Shown: positions 1 to 8,780 of the stretch, one piece after another
How the letters are laid out: each line of letters begins with the position of its first letter
Position numbering within the stretch: the first letter of the stretch is position 1
Assembly: GCA_029933125.1 (NCBI GenBank)
Contig: JAOZOU010000001.1
Span: forward strand, 380,073 to 444,072
DNA: 64,000 bases
Reading direction: 5' to 3'
Source: a bacterium
GTDB lineage: Bacteria > Arandabacterota > Arandabacteria > Arandabacterales > Arandabacteraceae
Notes under the pieces: generated by a model
Databases searched by the model: none
What the model saw: only the letters and a program-made list of their open reading frames with translations
What the model was told of the DNA's origin: nothing
Translations under genes and position numbers: made by a program

Positions 1-2746
1 CTCGAATTTTGTTGTCAAGTAAACCTCTCCACTTTTCGAAAAACTTCCTCCGATTCTCCTCCATGAGCTTTTCATAGTTAATCCCAATGGCTCTGAAGGT
101 CTTACTTCCAGCATGATGCACAAAGACATCCTTTGCCCATAGTATCTTGTAACCAGCAAGGCGAGCACGCAAACAAAGATCGTCGTCTTCGTAATTCCCG
201 GGTCCGAATCTCGTGTCGAAGAGTCCTATCTCCTCAAGCATACTTCGCCTTAAAAGCATGCATACTCCCACCACCTTTTCCACATCGACGGCCTGATGAC
301 GATTCCTCGCATAGAGATTTTCACTGAAATTGTACAGATCCTTTTCCGTCTTGTAGGAGGTTGGTATTTGCTGCACACTTGCGGCGAAATTGGTGGATGG
401 AGCCACAATGCCTACCTTTGGGTCACGCTGCATATGCCACAGGAGGCGTTCGAGCCAGCCCGGTGTGACGATGGTGTCATTGTTGAGAATGACTATGTAG
501 TCTCCATGTGTATGTCTTATACCCTGGTTGCATGCATTGGCAAATCCCGTGTTTGTCTCATTTCTTATGACTTCAATATTATTCTGGTCAGCCTCATAGG
601 CAATGTCTTCATCAGAACCATTGTCAACAATGATAAGCCGAAAAGGTAGTGTCGTATTTTTCTTTATGCTCGTCCAGCAAGTGCGGGTGTCTGCTAGATT
701 ATTATGCACAGGCACAACTATACTCACATTGGGCTCTATCTCGGGAACCGCGGGGAGAACCTTAAAGCCACTTGATTCAAAGTCCTCTTTTGAGAAAGCG
801 AATTCTTGAGCAGCCTCCCCTCGTCTCCCCTTCTTGATGAAATCAATTATCTCAAGCCAGTACCTCTCGGCAGCTTCAAAGCTGTAATGACGCTGAGCAT
901 GGATTCTGCCCTCATTTGATAGTCTGTCCCAGAGCTCATCATCCTTGTACACATTGATAACCTCTCTGGCAAAATCTTCTGGATCGTCGGCTATGAGGGC
1001 ATTCCTTCCATGTGTGAGATTCATGCCCTCAGCACCGATGGAGGTGGTTACAATAGGTATTCCTGCTGCCAGAGCCTCACCAATTTTGCCTTTCAATCCT
1101 GAACCATATCGGAGAGGTACAACAAAAACCCTCGAGCTCATGAGATACGGGGTCACCTCTGGGACAAAACCTGTAACTATGATATCCTCAGCTGCCAGTC
1201 GTTTCACCTTTTCAGTGGGATTGTTCCCAACAATGTAGAACTTCACATGTGGCAGATCACGTTTGACGTGAGGGAGTATCTCTTGCACGAAGTAGATGAC
1301 TGCGTCCTCATTGGGGTCATGATTGTAGTTGCCAACGAAGACGATACCATCTCCCCTGTCTTTCCTCCTTGCCTCAGGCAATGGATGGATGTCGGTTGAG
1401 ATTCCCACTCTGAGCCAGGGGACTTCCTCGAGAAGAAGGCGGCGATCTTCCTCTGTAACAGTTAGCACCATATCGGCTCGCTTGTACATCTCCAGTTCAA
1501 GCCGTTTGGTCTCAATTGCCTTCCAGAGAAGAGCAGGATCACCACTTATCCTTGCCCTTCGCCTTTCCCTTATGAATGCAAGGTCATAAGAATCGATTAT
1601 GAACACGCTCCTAGAGGAGTATGTACGAATGTCTCGCCAGTATTGATGGGCAACATGGTGGAAACCAACGATTATCGCTTTGAAATCATTTGACTTAAGC
1701 AACAGGGGAAAATCTATCCAGATCGGTCCCTGAATCTCACATCCCATGTTCCTCAGGCGTGTCTGATCCGTGTGAAAGACGGTTATACCCATTTTTTCCA
1801 GTTCATTTATATACTTGAGTTGCCCTGCCCCATTGCGAGCGAGGAAGACTATGTCGAAGTATTTGTTGAGAATCTTAAGGGTATTGAACCAGCGTTTCTC
1901 ACCAGCTGCACGATCATACATTGGCAGGAAAGGCAGAATTATGAGTATCTTGTCCCTGCCCGTCGAGGATCTTATTTCGAAAACATTCTTGCGATGACGC
2001 TTGAGCTCCTCACCCCATCTTGCCATGAATTTAGGCTTATTGCGCTCCTGGAGCTTGCGCGAAAGTGTATTGTAGGATGGAAGGCCGCTCGTAGCTCCCT
2101 CAATATGGATGACCTCCGCAGTAGGTTCATAGACAACCCGCCAGCCCTGCTTGCGTGCCCTGAAGCAGATATCAGTATCCTCCCAATAGGCTGGGCTGAA
2201 AATCTCATCAAGATAACCTATCTCATCAAGAACCTTGCGTTTGATGAAGAGGCAGGCGCCTGAACAGTAATCCACATCTCGTCGAATGTTATAGATGTAG
2301 CGGTTGGGATCATCGAACTTGCCTATATTTCTTCCCGAACCATCCTGAAAGATCTCACCCCCAGCCTCCTGGAGTCTACCATCTGGATAGAGGAGTTTTG
2401 CACCTACTATACCTATCCTAGGATCGCTGTAAGCACAATCATGCAGTGCCTTAAGCCAGCCCTTCTTGACAAGCGTGTCGTTGTTAAGAAGCACGATATC
2501 ATTCTCAGGGTAGCGTTCCATGACGAGATTGTTGCCACCAACGAAACCGAGATTTCTGGACAAATGAACAGCATCGACCTTCTTGCCAAGGGAATCGAGA
2601 TACTCCTTTGTTCCATCGCTTGAAGCCTGATTAACCACACAAACACGATAAGGTACGGTTGTATTTTCAAAGACACTTTCAAGACACTGCTTTAGAAGAT
2701 CGACATTGTTGAGACTAAGAATCGCAATTACAGTCGGTTTTCCCAT
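1..2746 (-). CDS. Multi-modular glycosyltransferase (GT2-GT4-GT2), C-terminus cut by window edge
   Basis: The frame is open from ATG at 2746 to base 1 (915 codons) and its 3' end is outside the window. The start has a GGAGGAGT site and abuts the upstream methyltransferase stop. Three modules are seen. A GT2 domain (about residues 1-250) has a nucleotide-sugar motif LLNNDT and an EDTD motif. A GT4-like domain (about 265-640) has FVGNYNHDPNEDAV and a C-terminal EALAAGIPIV stretch. A second GT2 domain starts near 670 (VSIVVPVHNN, LNNDT, EDDD). Such tandem enzymes build surface or flagellar glycans in the cytoplasm. Last gene of the flgF-led run, so flagellin glycosylation is a reasonable inference but unproven; the sugar donors cannot be told. 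Confidence 0.88.
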   Translation of the reverse strand, partial: MGKPTVIAILSLNNVDLLKQCLESVFENTTVPYRVCVVNQASSDGTKEYLDSLGKKVDAVHLSRNLGFVGGNNLVMERYPENDIVLLNNDTLVKKGWLKALHDCAYSDPRIGIVGAKLLYPDGRLQEAGGEIFQDGSGRNIGKFDDPNRYIYNIRRDVDYCSGACLFIKRKVLDEIGYLDEIFSPAYWEDTDICFRARKQGWRVVYEPTAEVIHIEGATSGLPSYNTLSRKLQERNKPKFMARWGEELKRHRKNVFEIRSSTGRDKILIILPFLPMYDRAAGEKRWFNTLKILNKYFDIVFLARNGAGQLKYINELEKMGITVFHTDQTRLRNMGCEIQGPIWIDFPLLLKSNDFKAIIVGFHHVAHQYWRDIRTYSSRSVFIIDSYDLAFIRERRRARISGDPALLWKAIETKRLELEMYKRADMVLTVTEEDRRLLLEEVPWLRVGISTDIHPLPEARRKDRGDGIVFVGNYNHDPNEDAVIYFVQEILPHVKRDLPHVKFYIVGNNPTEKVKRLAAEDIIVTGFVPEVTPYLMSSRVFVVPLRYGSGLKGKIGEALAAGIPIVTTSIGAEGMNLTHGRNALIADDPEDFAREVINVYKDDELWDRLSNEGRIHAQRHYSFEAAERYWLEIIDFIKKGRRGEAAQEFAFSKEDFESSGFKVLPAVPEIEPNVSIVVPVHNNLADTRTCWTSIKKNTTLPFRLIIVDNGSDEDIAYEADQNNIEVIRNETNTGFANACNQGIRHTHGDYIVILNNDTIVTPGWLERLLWHMQRDPKVGIVAPSTNFAASVQQIPTSYKTEKDLYNFSENLYARNRHQAVDVEKVVGVCMLLRRSMLEEIGLFDTRFGPGNYEDDDLCLRARLAGYKILWAKDVFVHHAGSKTFRAIGINYEKLMEENRRKFFEKWRGLLDNKIR

Positions 2747-3763
2747 CTACTCCTCCTTGCTCCGTAGGAAATCGAGACCAGAATTGCTGAGACGGTAACT
2801 GATTCTTGCGATCTCTGCTTCAAGCTCCTTTACCCTCCTATCAAGTGAAAGTGCCCATTGACCTCGCTCATCGAATTGTCTTCTTAGATCCTGAAGTTCT
2901 TCTCTCAGGCGGCTGATTGTCTCGTCCCTCTGTCTAACCTCGTTATCTAACCGCTTCGCCCACCTCGCCCTTTGATCAAGCTCTTGCGATAGCTCTTGGA
3001 GCATAGATTTTAGATCCCTGTGACGCCAATTATGCCTATCTATGAAAAGTGCATTGAGCTCTTGAAGAAGTCTGGGCTCAATGGGGCTTTGACTGCAGAT
3101 AGCAAAAAGATATGAGGTGCCGTCATCGGAAGCAGTCACTTTCGAGAAACTTTCTTCAGGCAGGATGCTTGCTTTCAAGACTTGACCATTATCGGCTTTG
3201 AGATCACCGATTAGAGTCCCTTCAACCCAGAATTGTCCCATCATAACAACGTGAGTGAAGAATTCCATAAGGATGGTTTTGAACTCGCTCTCATCATATT
3301 CCTTGAAATGGAAGGGATTTTTCCCCTCTGGTCCGCCAGCCCTGTAGGTCAGCCTATTGGGTGTGGAGATCATGACGATCCCGTGGTCCTCAGTAACACG
3401 TTTAATCTCACTCAGAAGATTCACAGGGTTCTTGACATGCTCAAAGACCTCAAAACATGTAACCAGTTCAAAGATCCTACCAAAAGCAAGATGGTAGGCA
3501 TCCATGATGGCAAAGTGGAGCGAAGGATGGTGATAGTTCTTGCTTGCAAACTCTATGGCATCCTCCGATATGTCTACCCCAATAACCATTCGTGCACCCA
3601 TGAGTGCAAGCCAGTGACTTCCGTAGCCACAACCACAGCCCACATCAAGCACACACCTGTCTTTGGCAAGCCCTGAAGCATAGAGATAGCGGCTCATATG
3701 CTCGACATAGAGCTCGCCCGGAGGTGTAGACCCAGGCACATAGCGTTCACCTGTGAATTCCAA
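2747..3763 (-). CDS. SAM-dependent methyltransferase with C-terminal coiled coil
   Basis: 338 residues. The start is TTG at 3763 behind AGGAGGAG. The class I methyltransferase fold shows in the SAM loop VLDVGCGCGYGS (about residues 39-50), then VIGVDIS and the FEVFEHVKNP motif near 110. The N-terminal EFTGERYVPG is typical of methyltransferases found in O-antigen and surface-glycan clusters. Residues about 240-325 are heptad-rich (LKSMLQELSQELDQRARW and similar repeats), predicting a long coiled coil. It probably methylates a glycan or lipid-linked sugar made by the flanking glycosyltransferases (inference). It ends exactly one base before the start of the next gene, so translation is likely coupled. 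Confidence 0.85.
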   Translation of the reverse strand: MEFTGERYVPGSTPPGELYVEHMSRYLYASGLAKDRCVLDVGCGCGYGSHWLALMGARMVIGVDISEDAIEFASKNYHHPSLHFAIMDAYHLAFGRIFELVTCFEVFEHVKNPVNLLSEIKRVTEDHGIVMISTPNRLTYRAGGPEGKNPFHFKEYDESEFKTILMEFFTHVVMMGQFWVEGTLIGDLKADNGQVLKASILPEESFSKVTASDDGTSYLFAICSQSPIEPRLLQELNALFIDRHNWRHRDLKSMLQELSQELDQRARWAKRLDNEVRQRDETISRLREELQDLRRQFDERGQWALSLDRRVKELEAEIARISYRLSNSGLDFLRSKEE

Positions 3764-3852
3764 GTTCTCCTCCTGACATCTATAAGAAAGACCTTAAGTT
3801 GGCTGGCGAGACCAAAGCGACAGGGCCAGCTATGTTCGACCATGGGCCTCCA

Positions 3853-5010
3853 TCAGCTACCTGGCTCGCCAACCAATATCGTCTCCTGGATTCTGGCAAC
3901 TTCACGAAGTTGGCGTCTGACAGCATCAAGAACCATCTGCGACTCTATCGATTCCATACAATTAGGTTTACGTTCGCATTTCTGGCTGTAGCAGGAGATG
4001 CAATCAAGAGGCGCAACTATCTTCTCTCCCAATCCGTAGAGATCAAACTCAGCAGGGGACGTCGGCCCGAAAAGAACAACAGTCCGCTTGCCAAGTCCAA
4101 CCGAAGCATGAGCTACAAGGGTATCGCCACTCACAACGACATCACACAAGTCAATTACCTGGAAAAGCTCTCTTAAGCATGATGCCTGCCAGAGAAGTGG
4201 CTGCCTCTTAGTTGTATGCGCTATGAGAAAATTTCTTTGGTAATCATCAGGCCCACCGAATAGCAGCACCTGCGCTGACAATTGCTTCTGCATCATATCT
4301 ATAAGATTTACAAAACCCTCAACTGTCCATTTCTTGAGTTCCCATCGTCTACCTGCACCCGTATTTATGCCAACTACGGGAAGCGAAGGCTCAAGGTTTA
4401 GCTTGTGAGCTATTTCACTTTGCTGAGCTCTTTCCGCATCTGTCAATCCGATGACGATATTCTGATGGCTCGGATCGAGATTACACATCTCGTGTATGAT
4501 TTCTTGATAAGTTCTTGTGTTGGCTCGCTTGATCTCATCGTTCCCACCCATCTCCAACCACCGAAGAGCTGCATCTCCAAGCGGGACGGGGGCTCCTCTG
4601 GGGCTTGCAACAAAACCAAACTTTGTTTCCGCACTTGCAATTGAGGCAAGATGGCAGGATCTGCTGCAGGTGTCAGGATTTACCACAATATCAAATTCCC
4701 TGGCGAGAAGTGTCGCCATATACAATTGAGGCTCACTGAGGATTTCATCAACATAGGGATTACCAACAAAGAGAGGAAGAGCCTCTTGAGTTGTTATCCA
4801 GGTCACATAGATTGTTCCATACTCACGCTTCAGAGATGGAAGCAATGACGTTGTCCTAAGGACATCACCTAAAGCTTCGAACTTGATGATAAGTATGCTG
4901 GTGCCACGTTCCTCATAGTGGCTACATGTAGGGCAGCTCGTGCCTTCGGTCTTATGATAGACGCAGGGTCTATCTCCAGGGAAATGTCTGCAATCAAGTT
5001 TGATCTTCAA
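3853..5010 (-). CDS. Glycosyltransferase family 9 (heptosyltransferase-like)
   Basis: 385 residues; TTG start at 5010 after GGTGGGGGACCCAC, overlapping csrA by 17 nt. The GT9/GT-B fold is supported by IKFEALGDVLRTTSLLPSL near residue 42, a central GINTGAGRRWELKKW donor-site motif, and VVSGDTLVAHASVGLGK with VLFGPTSPAEF near the C-terminus. The N-terminus carries an unusual Cys/His-rich segment (C7, H9, C16, H19, C26, C29, H31) before the Rossmann domain, possibly a metal site. A second Cys cluster near the C-terminus (DCISCYSQKCERKPNC) is common in this family. ADP-heptose or a related sugar would be the donor. Its position inside the flagellar run points to flagellar glycosylation or LPS core; the context does not decide. 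Confidence 0.87.
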   Translation of the reverse strand: MKIKLDCRHFPGDRPCVYHKTEGTSCPTCSHYEERGTSILIIKFEALGDVLRTTSLLPSLKREYGTIYVTWITTQEALPLFVGNPYVDEILSEPQLYMATLLAREFDIVVNPDTCSRSCHLASIASAETKFGFVASPRGAPVPLGDAALRWLEMGGNDEIKRANTRTYQEIIHEMCNLDPSHQNIVIGLTDAERAQQSEIAHKLNLEPSLPVVGINTGAGRRWELKKWTVEGFVNLIDMMQKQLSAQVLLFGGPDDYQRNFLIAHTTKRQPLLWQASCLRELFQVIDLCDVVVSGDTLVAHASVGLGKRTVVLFGPTSPAEFDLYGLGEKIVAPLDCISCYSQKCERKPNCMESIESQMVLDAVRRQLREVARIQETILVGEPGS

Positions 5011-5248
5011 GTGGGTCCCCCACCTCGAGTTTTTCAGACAAATCGATCGTGATATCTCTGGGATCGCACCTTGCAGCTCTCAAATTTTCCACCCCGATCT
5101 CCTTCTCAACCTCTGCCCTCTTTATCCTCACATCACTGGGGGCGGAAATGACAACTTTGACATGGCTGCCTTTGATCTCCTTTAGAATTATCCTTATGTC
5201 TCTACCCACATCTATTGCCTGTCCCTGCTTGCGCTTAAGGACTAACAT
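4994..5248 (-). CDS. csrA: Carbon storage / translational regulator CsrA
   Basis: 84 residues from ATG 5248 (MLVLKRKQGQAIDVG), chosen over an upstream TTG at 5266 because AAAGGAG lies 7 nt before this ATG. The fold is the CsrA dimeric beta-barrel: residues LVLKRK, IRIILKEI, HVKVVISAP and RAEV match the family. The C-terminal tail (about 25 residues, DPRDITIDLSEKLEVG) is longer than in E. coli CsrA (61 aa), as is usual outside Gammaproteobacteria. CsrA binds GGA motifs in 5' leaders and represses flagellin translation; FliW, encoded just upstream, antagonises it. The 17-nt overlap with the downstream glycosyltransferase suggests coupled translation. Confidence 0.95.
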   Translation of the reverse strand: MLVLKRKQGQAIDVGRDIRIILKEIKGSHVKVVISAPSDVRIKRAEVEKEIGVENLRAARCDPRDITIDLSEKLEVGDPLEDQT

Positions 5249-5271
5249 GCCGATCTCCTTTTGCAAGAAAA

Positions 5272-5721
5272 CTATTCCTGTATTTTGTGTTGTTTGAGTG
5301 CAGGAATTATCGGCTGATTGGGCAAGTACCGACCATTTGTAAGAACAACCTGACGGCCGATGTGGTTTTCGGTATTTATGACAATAGGACCCCTAAGATT
5401 GGCTGTCATGTTCTCTGGATTTTCTGGGATGACGACAACTGCAAACACAGCGAGATCAGTCAGCTTCTCACATTTGAGCGCATCGAGATCAGCCTTTGTC
5501 AGTTGAACCTCGTAATCAGGGAAGAAGGTAAAAGGATCGACAATAACAAAGGCCAGATTGGGCTCGTGAACAGCCTGATACCAGAGAAAGGGTGATCCCT
5601 CGTTATGTTGAATCAGAACATACTCTTTGATATCACCAAATCCAAGCATCCCATCAGGCATTGAGACGATCGAATCCTCATTGATTTCAATCTCACCGAA
5701 ACGCGAAGTCGCTATCTTCAT
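5272..5721 (-). CDS. fliW: Flagellar assembly factor FliW
   Basis: 149 residues, normal length for FliW. Family landmarks: the RFGEIEINEDSIV opening, MPDGMLGF, the FLWYQAVHEPNLAFVIVDP core and NLRGPIVINT near the C-terminus. FliW binds flagellin and CsrA, so that secretion of flagellin frees FliW to inhibit CsrA and lets flagellin be translated. The fliW-csrA order, directly after flgL, is the classic arrangement in Bacillus, spirochaetes and many deep-branching phyla. Start ATG 5721 has AAAGGAGAAGAGGGCG before it. Confidence 0.96.
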   Translation of the reverse strand: MKIATSRFGEIEINEDSIVSMPDGMLGFGDIKEYVLIQHNEGSPFLWYQAVHEPNLAFVIVDPFTFFPDYEVQLTKADLDALKCEKLTDLAVFAVVVIPENPENMTANLRGPIVINTENHIGRQVVLTNGRYLPNQPIIPALKQHKIQE

Positions 5722-5739
5722 CGCCCTCTTCTCCTTTCG

Positions 5740-6855
5740 CTATCTTATGAAATTGACAAGGCTCGTATTCATTATCTGAGACGCAGCAGCAAGAGCCGAT
5801 TGATAGGCAGTCTGTTCAGCCTGGAAGCGAACCATAACCTCTGCCATATCGGCATCCTCGATCTTTGAAATGATTGCCTGAAGATTGACCATCTCCGTGG
5901 CGAGGCGATTGTTGGCAAGTTCAAAGGAATTGCGGAGAGCACCTACCTTGGCAAGCTTACCCGAGACCTGATCAAGTGCTTGCTGTATCCTGTCGATCTC
6001 AGCATTTACCTTTGCGCCATCATTCCTGTAAAGAGCTGTCTTAACGGTTATCATGATGCTGAAGACGTTGACCTCTGATTTAACTATCTCCTGAGCACCG
6101 ATATTGATTTGCAGATAGACACCTCTTGCGACTTCACGATTTATCTTGCCCGAAGTGTCGGCAACATTCGGTGTAACATCCGCAACAGTTTCGGTCTCAT
6201 AGGAAACACTAAATGTATCTGAAGGATCCATCGATCCTCCCGCAAGTCTTCGAATTCTCCCACTTGCATAGTCAACCTCATAATCGACACCCTCGACATA
6301 TGTCTCGCCACCAGAGCCCGTGATCACCACACTGCCCTCTTTTATCTTGGCATTGGCGAGATCTGTCCAGGAATCACCATCGAGATTCAAGGTCTCATTC
6401 TCAACTGAATAGATTGGTGAATACGGTGGTGTCTTGGTGTTTGTTCCTGAGAAGAGATAACGTTCACCATAGGTCTTGTTGATCAGATTGAGCAAACGTT
6501 CAATGAGATCTTCAACTTGATCAGCAAGTGTCTGGCGTTCTGAAGCTGTCTTGGTATCATTAGCTCCCTCGATAGCAATCTCCTTAAGCTCAATAACAAT
6601 GCTTACCATGTTGTCGATAGCCGTCTGCGAACTGTCTATCCAGCCAAAGGCGTCTTCGATATTCCTCTGAAATTGCTGCTTGTCAGCCAGAAGCGACCTT
6701 ACTCTCAAAGATCTTGATATGCCTATGGCGTCGTCCGATGGCTTGAGGATACACTTGCCTGTCGCCATCTGAGTTTGGGAGGTTTGGAGTCTGTTAAGAG
6801 CCGAAGTAATGTTATTAAGGATCTTGGATCTTAGCATCCTGCCTGTTATCCGCAT
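5740..6855 (-). CDS. flgL: Flagellar hook-associated protein 3 (hook-filament junction)
   Basis: 371 residues from ATG 6855, chosen over GTG 6873 because GGGGGAAG precedes it at good spacing. The N-terminal flagellin-like helix is MRITGRMLRSKILNNITSAL, with SGTNTKTPPY typical of FlgL near residue 150. The C-terminal helix is RFQAEQTAYQSALAAASQI, ending SLVNFIR. The middle (about 170-260) is a beta-rich insert (YEVDYASGRIRRLAGG) like those in flagellin-domain phage-tail-like folds. FlgL joins the hook cap zone to the filament and is exported by the flagellar type III system. It follows flgK with at most a 4-nt junction and precedes fliW. Confidence 0.94.
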   Translation of the reverse strand: MRITGRMLRSKILNNITSALNRLQTSQTQMATGKCILKPSDDAIGISRSLRVRSLLADKQQFQRNIEDAFGWIDSSQTAIDNMVSIVIELKEIAIEGANDTKTASERQTLADQVEDLIERLLNLINKTYGERYLFSGTNTKTPPYSPIYSVENETLNLDGDSWTDLANAKIKEGSVVITGSGGETYVEGVDYEVDYASGRIRRLAGGSMDPSDTFSVSYETETVADVTPNVADTSGKINREVARGVYLQINIGAQEIVKSEVNVFSIMITVKTALYRNDGAKVNAEIDRIQQALDQVSGKLAKVGALRNSFELANNRLATEMVNLQAIISKIEDADMAEVMVRFQAEQTAYQSALAAASQIMNTSLVNFIR

Positions 6856-6869
6856 GATCTTCCCCCTTA

Positions 6870-8249
6870 TCACAGCATTTCCATAACAATTCCCATGAGA
6901 TTATCGATAACGCCCACAAGTTTGACTGCTGCCTGATATGCGTGTTGTGAAGCAACCAGATTGGTCATCTCCTCATCAAGGCTCACACCTTTAACACTCT
7001 CCCGGCGGTTATCTATCTCACTCACAAGTAAGCCCTGAGCTTCACGCTGATTTGAGGCACGAGAAGAAGCAATCCCGATGTCGCCCACAATAGAGCTATA
7101 GTATTCCTCAGCAGTTGCTCCCTCTGATCCGAAGATACCCTCAAGTCTAAGTCCGGCTATCGCCAGAGCATTGTCGGCATTGCCAGGAGTGCCGTCATTT
7201 GAAGCGGCGATAAGACGTGGATCATTTAGTACGTCTTCAGATATCGATATCGTGGCAGCTGTTATGTTATCGGGCTCGAAGAAATCGATACCGCTCGTAC
7301 CATCAAGTCCGTAGCCAGCCTCATGCACCTCATTGACCTTCTCAACGAGGGTCTTTGCCATATAGTTAAGCTTCTCAAGGTAGCCCGGTATTACCTCATC
7401 ACGGCTCTCGATGAGCCCAGCAAGCTTACCACCATTTATCTTGAGTCTATGATCAGCATTGCCAATTACAAGATCGTGGACTACAAGATCGCGACTGACA
7501 CGCTCTGTGACATTCACACGAAATGAGTTTCCTCTCTCAACCAGAGCTTCACTTCCTATCTTGACTGCCACTGCACCGTCGTGTGACTCAAATGTCTTGA
7601 TATCTACAATTTCGGAAAGCTCATCAAGAAGCTGGTCACGTTTATCTCTAAGATCCGATGCTTCTCTCCCACCGCACTCGGCACGCACTATCTGCTTGTT
7701 GAGATACGCTATGCGCGATGCAAGTGAGTTTATGCGATCAACCTGACCTTCGATCTCACTGTCAAGGTTTTGGCGAATCTCATTGAGACTTCCAGCAAGC
7801 CTGTGAAAAGCTTCACAAAGTGAATTGGCTTTGCCTATCACCATCTCTCTTGAGGTCGCACTCTCGGGTTCGTTTGCAAGTTCCTGCCATGCATCCCAGA
7901 ACTCCTGGAGAAACGAGCCCAAACTTACATCCGAGGGCTCACCAATAGCCATCTCCACTTCTGAAAGTGTCTGCTCCAGGCTCTGGTAGCGAGCATAGGA
8001 GGCAGTTGCGTTGCGATAGGAACTATCAAGGAAAACATCCCTCATTCTCAGAATGGTCGCAGTCGTCACGCCGAGACCTATTCTTCCAAAGCTCAGCTCA
8101 AATGCCTCACTCTCGGTCAAGCCTGGCCTTCTTCTTGAAAAACCTGGAGTATCAACATTGGCGATATTGTTGCCATAGACGCTTATGGCGAGCTGATAAG
8201 CCGAAAGTGCCTTACGTGCGATTTCCAATCCGGCAGTCAAACCAATCAT
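6870..8249 (-). CDS. flgK: Flagellar hook-associated protein 1
   Basis: 459 residues. The N-terminal rod/hook motif is GLEIARKALSAYQLAISVYG followed by NNIANVDTPGFSRRRP. The C-terminal motif is NLVASQHAYQAAVKLVGVID. The conserved FlgK core SFLQEFWDAWQELANEPES near residue 110 is present. It is exported by the flagellar apparatus and forms the first hook-filament junction ring. ATG 8249 is preceded by GAGGAGATCGAG. Located between the flgN-like chaperone gene and flgL, its usual partners. Confidence 0.95.
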   Translation of the reverse strand: MIGLTAGLEIARKALSAYQLAISVYGNNIANVDTPGFSRRRPGLTESEAFELSFGRIGLGVTTATILRMRDVFLDSSYRNATASYARYQSLEQTLSEVEMAIGEPSDVSLGSFLQEFWDAWQELANEPESATSREMVIGKANSLCEAFHRLAGSLNEIRQNLDSEIEGQVDRINSLASRIAYLNKQIVRAECGGREASDLRDKRDQLLDELSEIVDIKTFESHDGAVAVKIGSEALVERGNSFRVNVTERVSRDLVVHDLVIGNADHRLKINGGKLAGLIESRDEVIPGYLEKLNYMAKTLVEKVNEVHEAGYGLDGTSGIDFFEPDNITAATISISEDVLNDPRLIAASNDGTPGNADNALAIAGLRLEGIFGSEGATAEEYYSSIVGDIGIASSRASNQREAQGLLVSEIDNRRESVKGVSLDEEMTNLVASQHAYQAAVKLVGVIDNLMGIVMEML

Positions 8250-8266
8250 CTCGATCTCCTCACAGG

Positions 8267-8761
8267 CTATATGGTTCTATTGATGACTATATGACCGGTT
8301 GTGCGCTTGACATCACCCTGAGGTGTATAGACAGCCGAAGTGCGATCTTCGCCGGCTACCAACTTTATTGTGTTGTCGATATAGGCAAGCGATTGATTTA
8401 TGAGCATGCCGTTTTGAGTATTTACTCTGCCAATTGCATCTAAGACATTCTTGAGTGCTTGCTTTGTGCGAGATAGCTCGGAAGCCAAATAATCAGGAGC
8501 TGCATCAATAAGGTGATCAAGCTTGAGCTTCGTCACATCGCCCTCATGATTCTCACTGGCGAGGATCGCAGTGCGCTTTTCTTCGATTGCTCCAATGGCT
8601 CTGAGGATTTCAATCTGCTCCTCGACGGTAGCTGTTACCTGCTCAACATCTCCATCTACGAGTGCTTGCTGTTGAGCAAGGAGCGTTGAGTGGAGCCTTG
8701 CCAGAAGATCAACTTCCTCATTTAGGATCGTGACGAGATCATTAAGTCGAGCAATTTCCAT
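8267..8761 (-). CDS. FlgN-like flagellar export chaperone
   Basis: 164 residues from ATG 8761 (MEIARLNDLVTILNEE), with TGGAGG 7 nt upstream. The open frame extends further upstream only because it overlaps flgJ in another frame. The product is almost wholly helical: LNDLVTILNEEVDLLARLHS and EEQIEILRAIGAIEEKR match the FlgN pattern of an N-terminal L-E-E-x-x-L helix pair, and LINQSLAYIDNTIKLV resembles the FlgN C-terminal NxxLLxxxLxYI helix. FlgN binds FlgK and FlgL before export. Family assignment rests on helix pattern and position (directly before flgK). Confidence 0.75.
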   Translation of the reverse strand: MEIARLNDLVTILNEEVDLLARLHSTLLAQQQALVDGDVEQVTATVEEQIEILRAIGAIEEKRTAILASENHEGDVTKLKLDHLIDAAPDYLASELSRTKQALKNVLDAIGRVNTQNGMLINQSLAYIDNTIKLVAGEDRTSAVYTPQGDVKRTTGHIVINRTI

Positions 8762-8780
8762 CAAATAGCCTCCATAGGAC

